13,542 nt of DNA, from positions 1 through 13,542 of the forward strand of contig MNVK01000120.1 of assembly GCA_001871685.1 (NCBI GenBank), given 5' to 3'. Position numbers and translations under genes: made by a program. Numbering within the stretch: position 1 is the first letter of the stretch; each line of letters starts with the position of its first letter. Source of the DNA: Nitrospirae bacterium CG1_02_44_142 (lineage in GTDB: Bacteria > Nitrospirota > Thermodesulfovibrionia > Thermodesulfovibrionales > UBA1546). Of this stretch, positions 1 to 5,756 are shown piece by piece. The notes below the pieces were generated by a model. That model had not been told where the DNA came from and made no database searches. It was given only the letters and a program-made list of their open reading frames with translations.

Positions 1-12
1 TAATGCCTGCAT
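1..12 (-). CDS. 5' end of a small phage-type gene (partial)
   Basis: Only the first four codons (M-Q-A-L) lie in the window. The start is supported by a strong ribosome binding site, GAAAGGGGGTGAG, six bases upstream, which also forms the end of the preceding 39-codon gene. By position, directly after a small single-helix membrane protein in a filamentous-phage-like cluster, it could be another virion membrane protein such as a major coat protein. That is inference from gene order only, because no useful protein sequence is visible. Confidence 0.4.
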
Positions 13-18
13 TTTTTC

Positions 19-138
19 TCACCCCCTTTCATCTGAATTTATTATGCCAGCTATGAAGCCATAGCCAACACCCAAGATGTAAAACAAGATTACAGAGAAA
101 AAACCCGCAGAAATGTAAAGAGCTAATTCAGCGGACAT
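19..138 (-). CDS. 39-residue single-helix membrane protein, inovirus minor-coat-like
   Basis: A 39-residue protein starting MSAELALYISAGFF. Residues about 5-33 form one continuous hydrophobic helix rich in Gly, Ile, Leu and aromatics, and the C-terminus is short and charged (NSDERG). Its ATG overlaps the TAA of the preceding gene by one base (TAATG), so translation is probably coupled. Size and topology match the tiny virion proteins pVII and pIX (about 30-35 residues) that follow the single-strand-binding protein gene in filamentous phages. I cannot recognise a specific family, and small hydrophobic proteins are hard to assign; a phage holin-like or other membrane peptide is the main alternative. 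Confidence 0.55.
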   Translation of the reverse strand: MSAELALYISAGFFSVILFYILGVGYGFIAGIINSDERG

Positions 139-344
139 TAGAACGCCACCTCGTTGCACATGTCAAAATACGCAGAGACCTTGCCCTTAAAAACCGTATT
201 CGGTTTATGTCCGAGACGGTCGGTAAATATTGTTAGCGAATCAGCCTGCCCGTCTGCACGCTTAACAAGAATGCCGAGGATTTCTCTTTTCTTGTCTTTT
301 GTTACACCCACCTTGTAGATATTTCCCTCAATTGTCAATTCCAT
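138..344 (-). CDS. 68-residue protein, candidate phage single-strand DNA-binding protein
   Basis: The product starts MELTIEGNIYKVG and has alternating beta-type segments (residues 2-14, 22-30, 36-41, 51-61) with many Lys, Arg and aromatic residues and no membrane segment. That pattern suits a small OB-like barrel. It sits immediately upstream of a tiny membrane protein gene, the place of gene V (ssDNA-binding protein) in filamentous phages. The ATG at 344 is preferred over an in-frame GTG twelve bases upstream because GAGGTG lies just before the ATG. The function is inferred from context and size, not from a recognised motif. It could also be a small regulator. Confidence 0.6.
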   Translation of the reverse strand: MELTIEGNIYKVGVTKDKKREILGILVKRADGQADSLTIFTDRLGHKPNTVFKGKVSAYFDMCNEVAF

Positions 345-371
345 ATTACACCTCACTCCTCATTATTTGAT

Positions 372-560
372 TTAAGCGTCAAGGGCGCTTAGCGAAATCT
401 CTGTTATGTCTGAACAACGAATACCCCATAAACAATAGCCCTGCAAAATAAGAACATCACATACAACATCTGTAACCCGACCAATCACCGAAACAGAAAG
501 CTTTTTACTTCTAATCAGAACACGCTTGCCAAGATATTCCGCTACCATTTCAGTTTCCAT
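372..560 (-). CDS. 62-residue small barrel-like (Sm/SH3-like pattern) protein
   Basis: I start this gene at the internal ATG (560), because it has a clear ribosome binding site (GAAAGGTGGTGAG) and this start removes a 74-base overlap with the previous gene that the longer 96-codon reading would need. The 62-residue product begins METEMVAEYLGKRVLI. Its strand pattern (GKRVLIRSKK, then VIGRVTDV, then DVLILQGY, then GIRCSDITEIS) resembles the Sm or SH3-like fold of small RNA- or protein-binding barrels. The resemblance is by eye only. It lies within the small-gene phage-like cluster, 28 bases after the 85-residue gene. No function is assigned. Confidence 0.55.
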   Translation of the reverse strand: METEMVAEYLGKRVLIRSKKLSVSVIGRVTDVVCDVLILQGYCLWGIRCSDITEISLSALDA

Positions 561-588
561 TTTTTTTCTCACCACCTTTCTTTTTTTT

Positions 589-846
589 TTAAAATAAACT
601 ATTGCTAAAAGCTCCGGAATCCACAGAGCGACCCACTTCCAAATTTTCAATGGAAACTCCATTTTGCAAATCAGAAATTATTTGAGCAATTAACGCTTTA
701 TAACAACCGAGACGACGGGCCTGCAACAATTCCTGATGAAGGGAAAGAAAAGAACAATAAAACGTAGGCTCAATCTCTATCTGATTGACTCGGTTAACAA
801 CAGCGGTAAGAATGCGAATAAAAGATTCAGAATCATAAGCCAGCAT
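589..846 (-). CDS. 85-residue helical protein of unknown function
   Basis: The start is ATG at 846, preceded by AAGGAGGGGG, an excellent ribosome binding site; an upstream TTG at 870 lies on the far side of that site and is rejected. The gene overlaps the end of the 59-residue gene by 14 bases. The protein (MLAYDSESFIRILTAVVNRV...) is predicted mostly helical up to about residue 65, followed by a polar tail. Two Cys (about residues 31 and 48) do not form a recognisable metal motif. It is cytoplasmic by composition. It is part of the left-edge phage-like cluster, and I do not recognise its family. Confidence 0.55.
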   Translation of the reverse strand: MLAYDSESFIRILTAVVNRVNQIEIEPTFYCSFLSLHQELLQARRLGCYKALIAQIISDLQNGVSIENLEVGRSVDSGAFSNSLF

Positions 847-1012
847 TTTGCACCCCCTCCTTAATAACAATCAAATCGTTATGCGCACGATTCAAAATCT
901 CGGAAATAATTTCATTAGGAAGAATAAAAAATTGAGTGCGGAGACCAACAAGATTCAAAATTAATTCGTCAAGAACTGCTAAAGCACTATCTTCAAGATA
1001 AGGAGTTTTCAT
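833..1012 (-). CDS. 59-residue helical protein of unknown function
   Basis: A short gene that fills the gap between the 134- and 85-residue genes. It starts at ATG 1012 after GGGAGAG and ends with TGA inside the start of the next gene (14-base overlap). The product begins MKTPYLEDSALAVLDELIL and has two amphipathic helices (about residues 6-25 and 32-46). The ribosome binding site of the next gene lies in its last codons, so the two are probably translationally coupled. No family is recognised. Support comes from tight packing and initiation signals. Confidence 0.5.
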   Translation of the reverse strand: MKTPYLEDSALAVLDELILNLVGLRTQFFILPNEIISEILNRAHNDLIVIKEGVQNAGL

Positions 1013-1028
1013 TTTCTTTTTCTCTCCC

Positions 1029-1433
1029 TTAATTTTTTGAAAAATTCAGTTCAGGTGAACGATAGCAAGAATCACCTAAATACCCAAAAATCTGATAACC
1101 TTTTTGTTCAAGTAACGTTATTGCTGTATAAGGGTCAACTCTATTAGAAATTTTACGAGCGACAAAGAACCCCAAAGACTCAAGATATTCTTTAAGTTCA
1201 AAATCACTGTAACGATTTTCAAATTTTATAGGTTTTCTCGGAATAGGGAACAACTGATTAAGAAGACGCAAAACATGACCGGTGCGCTGAGGAGTAAAGC
1301 CAAGTTCACCTTCAAAGACTTTGCGAAAGGTTTGACGAGTAAAAGTTACAGTTAATTCATCAGAGGGAACAGTAAGACAAAAAACAGCAGTTAAATTGTC
1401 ATCACCAGAGAGCTTTTCTAATTTCCAAGACAT
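1029..1433 (-). CDS. 134-residue first gene of the phage-like cluster, function unknown
   Basis: This is the first gene inside the dif-like junction. It has a strong ribosome binding site (AAAAGGAG, six bases before ATG). The protein MSWKLEKLSGDDNLTAVF... has a beta-rich N-terminal part (to about residue 35), a basic helical middle (TPQRTGHVLRLLNQ, residues about 48-61) and a C-terminal helix pair. There is no signal peptide or membrane segment. The basic middle could contact DNA, but I see no canonical helix-turn-helix. At 134 residues it is too short for a filamentous-phage replication initiator (normally 300 or more), so rep, if present, must lie beyond the left edge. A phage regulator is possible by position. 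Confidence 0.6.
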   Translation of the reverse strand: MSWKLEKLSGDDNLTAVFCLTVPSDELTVTFTRQTFRKVFEGELGFTPQRTGHVLRLLNQLFPIPRKPIKFENRYSDFELKEYLESLGFFVARKISNRVDPYTAITLLEQKGYQIFGYLGDSCYRSPELNFSKN

Positions 1434-1454
1434 TTCAATCTCCTTTTAAATTAG

Positions 1455-1482
1455 ATTTAACATAATATATCTTATCAGACAT
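1455..1482 (-). other. dif-like XerC/XerD recombination site (candidate att junction)
   Basis: Read on the minus strand this is an 11-bp arm ATGTCTGATAA, a 6-bp centre GATATA and an 11-bp arm TTATGTTAAAT. The second arm is identical to the XerD half of the E. coli dif site, the spacing is exactly 11-6-11, and the other arm keeps the inner ATAA but diverges outside. Sites of this form are used by filamentous and other phages that integrate with host XerC/XerD (CTX phage type). It lies 22 bp upstream of the first small phage-like gene, at the border with unexplained chromosome-side sequence. The AT-rich core could also serve as a -10 element (AATATA on plus, 1464-1469) for that gene. Confidence 0.65.
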
Positions 1483-1992
1483 AGGCTATAAACAAAGGTT
1501 GTTAGTAAGCTGTTATTAATGCGGCATATAATCCTGCTCAGACCAATGCCAGTATAGGTTTTTACGGATTTGAATGAGTTTTAGGCAGGCTGAAATACCT
1601 TTAAAATCAATCAGTTATGACGAAAGATTGGGATGCCGACATGCTTGCCCTCTTGAATGCCCTGAATCCTTACGGAAACAAGGGCTCCGCGAGGATGGAC
1701 TTATTTCATGTACCCTTCACCCAAATGATGCAGACATTGCTCAAAAATTTGTTTAATTCTATGATTTCATTAAAATATCTTGATTTGTTATATCCAGTGA
1801 AGTATTCCAAAAACCATGCTTTTTATGATTGTCCTTTGTTTTAAAATAGTTCCAATAAGTTCTGAAAGTTATACTTTAGGTTCTAAATCAAGACCATAGG
1901 CGACTAAATGAATGACGGCGCTGAAAAACATAAAGAAGAATCTATGTTTATTCCATATAACTTATTAATAATACTAAGTTTATTGTGTGTTA
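1483..1992. other. 510-bp stretch without a convincing gene
   Basis: AT-rich sequence between the dif-like site and the end of miaB. The plus strand has two overlapping open frames in different phases (1574-1756 and 1617-1844) that begin within GC-richer sequence at about 1615-1720 and then run into AT-rich sequence. Neither has a good ribosome binding site or a recognisable motif. The GC-richer patch may be a remnant of a decayed gene. Downstream of miaB there is a weak AT-rich inverted repeat (AACTTA at 1978-1983 with TAAGTT at 1962-1967 on plus-strand coordinates) without a U-tract, so it is not a convincing terminator. Nothing else is supported. Confidence 0.5.
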
Positions 1993-3288
1993 TTAGGCTT
2001 GATTCGTGAGCCTGCCTTCAAGAGAGTGTCTCAGAGCCTTTCTAATCTCAACATTGATTAACCTTCCAACAAGCGCCGCATCTCCCTCAAGATTGATGAT
2101 TTTATTTGTCCTTGTCCTGCCTGTTATCTTTCCATTGTTTGTTTTGCTTACCCCCTCAACGAGAACCTCCTGAAGCGACCCCTCAAGTTCCTTATTTTTC
2201 CTTAAAGTAATATCGTCCTGATATCCGAGTATCTCATAAAGCCGCAGCGACTTTATCTTCTCAGAAATCTTGTCATCCATCTCCGCTGCCTTTGTCCCCG
2301 GGCGTGGAGAAAACTTAAAGGCAAAAATACCGTCAAATTCAATACGTTTGAGGGCTTCAATGGTCAGAGAATGGTCATTGTCTGTTTCGGATGGAAATCC
2401 TGCAATAATGTCTGTTGTTATCGCAATGTCAGGGACGCATTCCTTGAGTTTTCCGACTTTTTCAAGATAGTCCTCATAGGTGTATCCCCTGTTCATCAGC
2501 TTGAGTATCCTGCTTGAACCAGACTGAAGCGGCAGGTGAATATGCCCGCAGATTTTCGGCAGTTCTTTAATGCATAAAATCAGTTCATCAGAAAGGTCCC
2601 GCGGGTGTGATGTGACAAACCTTATCCTCTCAATGCCCGTTATGGCATTTATTTTCCTCAGGAGCCCGGCAAAATTCGTATCGCTATCGTAAGAGTTAAC
2701 ATTCTGGCCGAGCAGAGTTACTTCTTTAAACCCATTTTCAGACAGTTCATGTATTTCTTTATATATATTTTCACTGGGCCTGCTTTTTTCTCTGCCCCGC
2801 GTATAAGGCACTATGCAATAACTGCAAAAATTATTGCATCCGTACATTATGGATACCCATGCCTTGACATTATCCTTTCTCTCCGCGGGAATGTCTGTGT
2901 GTTGAATCTCAGGGTTATCTTCAATGCAAACCATTGTATCTGCTGTTAACATGCTGCTTAATTTGTGGACATTCTGGGGGCCAAACACATAATCTACCTG
3001 CGGGTTCCTTTTAAGTATATCCCTCCCCTTCTGCTGCGCAATGCAGCCTGCAACAGCAATCTTAAGCAGCGGGTTTTTGATTTTTAATAATTTTATCCTT
3101 CCGAGTTCGCTTCTGAATTTTTGTTCTGCCTTTTGCCTTATACTGCAGGTGTTAAAGATTATGAGGTCTGCCTCTTCAGTATATGCAGTCTCGGTATAGC
3201 CTTCAGCCTTAAGAATGCCAGCCATTTTCTCAGAGTCATGGACATTCATCTGGCATCCGAAAGTATGAATATAGACTTTTCGCTGCAT
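1993..3288 (-). CDS. miaB: tRNA-2-methylthio-N6-dimethylallyladenosine synthase (MiaB)
   Basis: A radical-SAM methylthiotransferase that converts i6A to ms2i6A at position 37 of tRNAs reading UNN codons. The N-terminal methylthiotransferase domain has the three cluster Cys C12 (TFGCQMN), C48 (NTCSIR) and C82 (AVAGC). The radical-SAM cluster is C151, C155, C158 (YGCNNFCSYC). A TRAM domain covers about residues 365-425, with the GRTRTNK motif typical of MiaB rather than RimO or MtaB. The start at 3288 gives 431 residues, normal for the family, and begins MQRKVYIHTFGCQMN; an open frame extends 23 codons further but carries no conserved residues. The ATG follows the regulator's TGA after one base, so translation is probably coupled. 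Confidence 0.96.
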   Translation of the reverse strand: MQRKVYIHTFGCQMNVHDSEKMAGILKAEGYTETAYTEEADLIIFNTCSIRQKAEQKFRSELGRIKLLKIKNPLLKIAVAGCIAQQKGRDILKRNPQVDYVFGPQNVHKLSSMLTADTMVCIEDNPEIQHTDIPAERKDNVKAWVSIMYGCNNFCSYCIVPYTRGREKSRPSENIYKEIHELSENGFKEVTLLGQNVNSYDSDTNFAGLLRKINAITGIERIRFVTSHPRDLSDELILCIKELPKICGHIHLPLQSGSSRILKLMNRGYTYEDYLEKVGKLKECVPDIAITTDIIAGFPSETDNDHSLTIEALKRIEFDGIFAFKFSPRPGTKAAEMDDKISEKIKSLRLYEILGYQDDITLRKNKELEGSLQEVLVEGVSKTNNGKITGRTRTNKIINLEGDAALVGRLINVEIRKALRHSLEGRLTNQA

Positions 3289-3289
3289 C

Positions 3290-3940
3290 TCAGGCGGCTT
3301 TTTTAATGTATATCTCTTTTGCAATATCAGGGTCAATTGCAATCGCCGTCTCTTCAACCTGAATAACGAAAGATGGTTTTTTTTGCAATAATCTTATTAT
3401 GCTTCCGGCAGTTATGCCCATAGAACTGAGCCTGTTAAGCCTTGATGTTTCGGTTGATACTATAAAAACAATCCTTCCTTTCAGTCCGACTTCAAAGTCA
3501 ATCAGCCTGACAACCAGCGGTTCTATCTCTATTTTATATTTCTTGCAGCATTCGCCTCTTGGTATCGGCTTTCCATGAGGGCATTTTGGAGGATGTCCAA
3601 GAAAAGTGCAGACGCTTTCTGTCAATTCTTCGCTAAGGATATGTTCCATCTTGCATGCATCTGCTTCAACGGAGTTCTCAGTAAGCTCAAGGACCTCAGT
3701 AAGAAGCTGTTCTGCAAGACGATGCCTGCGTATAAGTCCTTTTGCGAGTATACGGCCTTTTTCTGTAAATCCGACCTTATCTTCCGTAAGAAGGATAAGG
3801 TGATTTTTTATCATTTCATTAACCAGCTCATCAAAATTAACATCATCAGAGTTTAATTTAAACCTGTTAAACTCTGTGCGCCCCTCTTCTTCAAGGAGCC
3901 ATACAAGCTCTAACGCTTCATCTATTCTTTCCTGCTCCAT
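3290..3940 (-). CDS. DtxR-family metal-dependent regulator with FeoA domain
   Basis: 216 residues. The metal-binding and dimerisation region is clear: RRHRLAEQLL (71-80), then C96, E99, H100 (ACKMEHILSEE) and LGHPPKCPHGKPIP (114-127), followed by a Cys pair at 131-132. Residues about 140-216 form a FeoA/SH3-like domain. Such proteins sense Fe2+ or Mn2+ and repress uptake genes. The N-terminal winged helix (1-66) is divergent: the usual SDIAERL...SVT recognition helix is not visible, although the wing and ending (GFTEKGRILA) are. The gene is one base from miaB, an Fe-S enzyme gene, and just after an octamer inverted repeat following rnhB. The target metal and operators are not visible. Confidence 0.88.
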   Translation of the reverse strand: MEQERIDEALELVWLLEEEGRTEFNRFKLNSDDVNFDELVNEMIKNHLILLTEDKVGFTEKGRILAKGLIRRHRLAEQLLTEVLELTENSVEADACKMEHILSEELTESVCTFLGHPPKCPHGKPIPRGECCKKYKIEIEPLVVRLIDFEVGLKGRIVFIVSTETSRLNRLSSMGITAGSIIRLLQKKPSFVIQVEETAIAIDPDIAKEIYIKKAA

Positions 3941-3955
3941 AACACCTCAAAACAT

Positions 3956-4023
3956 GAGCAGTAGCTCAGCAGAGCAATAGCGCAGTAATTCTACTGCCCT
4001 GCTGTTCTGTTGCTCTATTGCTC
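3956..4023. repeat. inverted array of imperfect octamers between rnhB and the regulator
   Basis: On the minus strand four octamers in a row, GAGCAATA, GAGCAACA, GAACAGCA, GGGCAGTA, are followed by a 4-nt centre GAAT and four octamers in inverted orientation (reverse complements of GCGCAGTA, GAGCAATA, GCTCAGCA, GAGCAGTA). Innermost and outermost units pair at 7 of 8 positions and the middle ones at 5 of 8. The RNA could therefore form a long imperfect hairpin. It includes the last two codons and stop of rnhB. There is no following U-tract, so a simple rho-independent terminator is unlikely. It could act as a transcript-stabilising or processing element. Confidence 0.7.
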
Positions 4024-4635
4024 TTTAAAAGGCAGCGCTAAATCCATTACCTTATCAAAGGTTTTTCTGTGAATAGGGCAAGGCCCATAGCTGAGTAATT
4101 TTTCCACATGTTCTTTTGTGCCGTATCCCTTGTGCTTCTTAAAGCCGTATTCAGGGTAGATTTCGTGATATTGACACATCAGCCTGTCCCTGGTGACTTT
4201 TGCGATTATTGACGCCGCTGCTATAGAGGCGCTGACGGATTCCCCTTTTATCTGAGAAATTTGCTTAATATGCACCTGCGGCAGTTTCACGGCGTCTATA
4301 AGTAAAAGGTCTGGTTCCGCTGAAAGGGCTTTTATGGCCTTTTCCATCGCATGTTTTGTCGCCCTGAGAATGTTAATCTTGTCTATTTCCCCCGCATCTA
4401 CTATCCCTACGCCGACGTCAATACAGCAGCCCAATATATCATCAAACAGGCTTTCTCTTTCCGCCTCGGGCACTTTTTTGGAATCACGCAGTCCGTTTAT
4501 TTTTTTACCAGTCGGCATTACCACGGCAGAAGCCACAACAGGCCCTGCCAACGGCCCCCTGCCAGCCTCATCTATCCCTGCAATCCTATTGAATCCCTTT
4601 TCCCTAAGAGATTCATCATACCTGTAGATATCCAT
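4015..4635 (-). CDS. rnhB: ribonuclease HII
   Basis: Endonuclease that cleaves the RNA strand of RNA-DNA hybrids and nicks at single ribonucleotides in DNA. The 206 residues are a normal length. The DEAGRGPLAGPVV motif gives catalytic D22 and E23; DSKK is at 51-54; LLID gives D114; GESVSASIAAASIIAKVTRD (131-150) supplies D150; GYGT follows, and the C-terminal PIHRKTF is conserved. Its ATG overlaps the rplS stop (TAATG), the usual rplS-rnhB coupling. The last codons (GAG CAA TAG) are also the first octamer unit of the inverted array. Confidence 0.97.
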   Translation of the reverse strand: MDIYRYDESLREKGFNRIAGIDEAGRGPLAGPVVASAVVMPTGKKINGLRDSKKVPEAERESLFDDILGCCIDVGVGIVDAGEIDKINILRATKHAMEKAIKALSAEPDLLLIDAVKLPQVHIKQISQIKGESVSASIAAASIIAKVTRDRLMCQYHEIYPEYGFKKHKGYGTKEHVEKLLSYGPCPIHRKTFDKVMDLALPFKEQ

Positions 4636-4997
4636 TAAGCCTCTTGTTTTACAAATTCTCTTTCTTTCTCTTTTATACGTGTGCCCTTCCCTTTTTTGCC
4701 TCTCAGATAGTAAAGCTTAGCCCTTCTTACAGAGCCCTGTTTGAGCACTTCAATCTTATCTATACTTGGAGAATACAGCGGAAATATCCTTTCAACTCCA
4801 ATGCCAAAAGATATCTTTCTGACCATAAAAGACTCTCTTATTCCGCCGCCGCATCTTGCGATAACAACGCCCTCAAAAGGCTGAAGCCTTTCCTTATCTC
4901 CCTCAACAACCTTTACGGATACCTTCACTGTGTCGCCGACATTGAATGCCGGAACTTCTTTCATGTATCCTCTTTCAATTGATTCAATCATATTCAT
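4635..4997 (-). CDS. rplS: large ribosomal subunit protein bL19
   Basis: A 120-residue protein at the 30S-50S interface, starting MNMIESIERGYMKEVPAF. Typical segments are present: FNVGDTVKVSVKVVEGDKER (18-37), QPFEGVVIARCGGG, SFMVRKISFGIGVERIFPLYSP, and a basic end with AKLYYLRGKKGKGTRIKEK. It overlaps the 3' end of trmD by 14 bases, and its ribosome binding site GAGGAGGGG lies in the last trmD codons. It overlaps rnhB by one base. The trmD-rplS-rnhB order is widely conserved. Confidence 0.97.
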   Translation of the reverse strand: MNMIESIERGYMKEVPAFNVGDTVKVSVKVVEGDKERLQPFEGVVIARCGGGIRESFMVRKISFGIGVERIFPLYSPSIDKIEVLKQGSVRRAKLYYLRGKKGKGTRIKEKEREFVKQEA

Positions 4998-5733
4998 GGT
5001 TTTTCCCCTCCTCCTTTATTTCCGAAATCAATTTATAATCCTCGTCTTTCAACGGAATCCCCTGTATAAGGTCAGGCCTTCTAAGAATGGTTAATCTCAG
5101 AGCCTCTTTTCTTCTCCACTGCGCTATTGCCTTATGATTTCCTGACAGCAAAACCTCCGGCGCCTTAAGCCCTCTGAATTCAGGGGGCCTCGTGTAATGC
5201 GGATATTCAAGCATCCCGCAGGTAAATGATTCTTCTTCAGCAGAGCGCTCATCGCCAAGTACGCCTGGTATAAGCCTTGCAATGCTATCTATTATAACCA
5301 AAGCAGGCAGTTCTCCGCCAGTCAATACATAATCGCCTATGGAAATCTCCTCGTCAACAAGATTTTTTACCCTTTCATCTATAGCCTCATATCTGCCGCA
5401 TATAAGAATCATATTTTGATTTTGTCCGGACATAGAAAGCGCCATATCCTGACTAAATGTCTTTCCACGGGGGGTCAGCATAACAATGCGCCTTGGAATT
5501 CCATCGGATTTAATATGTTCCACAGCGCTGAAGAACGGCTCAGGCTTCATCACCATGCCCGGCCCGCCTCCGTAAGGATAATCATCCACAGTCCTGTGCC
5601 TGTCGGTTGTGAAATCCCTCAAGTTATGCACCTTTACTTCAATAATATTTTTTTCCGCTGCTCTCTTAAGAATGCTCTCATTGAGGTAGGCATTAAAGAT
5701 TTCAGGAAAGATTGTAATTACATCAAATCTCAT
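4984..5733 (-). CDS. trmD: tRNA (guanine-37-N1)-methyltransferase TrmD
   Basis: SPOUT-class enzyme that makes m1G37 in tRNAs with G36, preventing +1 frameshifts. The 249 residues start MRFDVITIFPEIF. YGGGPGMVMKPEP (54-66), ICGRYEAIDERV (111-122) and the knot segment ISIGDYVLTGGELPA (130-144) with PHYTRPPEF are all present. Two small departures from common sequences can be seen: Ala117 where GRYEGIDER usually has Gly, and Glu168 (EEESF) at the acidic position that is Asp (EEDSF) in the well studied H. influenzae enzyme. Both are conservative and activity is expected. It begins 23 bases after the TPR lipoprotein. The usual upstream partners rpsP and rimM are not in this window. Confidence 0.97.
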   Translation of the reverse strand: MRFDVITIFPEIFNAYLNESILKRAAEKNIIEVKVHNLRDFTTDRHRTVDDYPYGGGPGMVMKPEPFFSAVEHIKSDGIPRRIVMLTPRGKTFSQDMALSMSGQNQNMILICGRYEAIDERVKNLVDEEISIGDYVLTGGELPALVIIDSIARLIPGVLGDERSAEEESFTCGMLEYPHYTRPPEFRGLKAPEVLLSGNHKAIAQWRRKEALRLTILRRPDLIQGIPLKDEDYKLISEIKEEGKNHEYD

Positions 5734-5756
5734 CCTTGAGAGTCTCCGACCGGCAT

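Noticed and set aside
372..662. 96-codon version of the small barrel-like protein with an N-terminal hydrophobic stretch
   Set aside because: It would overlap the 85-residue gene by 74 bases, and the internal ATG at 560 has a much stronger ribosome binding site.
1911..2010. 33-codon plus-strand frame with a hydrophobic stretch overlapping the end of miaB
   Set aside because: No ribosome binding site, opposite strand to all other genes, and it runs into miaB coding sequence; too little evidence.
3290..3357. N-terminal extension of MiaB by 23 residues
   Set aside because: It overlaps the regulator gene and has no family similarity; the conserved protein starts at MQRKVYIHTFGCQMN.
3956..4023. 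Rho-independent terminator after rnhB
   Set aside because: The stem is long and imperfect with no U-run after it, and the next gene starts 15 bases away with its own site.
5183..5233. Possible loss of the TrmD catalytic acid (Glu168 instead of Asp)
   Set aside because: Conservative change in an otherwise complete TrmD; without an alignment of close relatives it is not evidence of inactivity.
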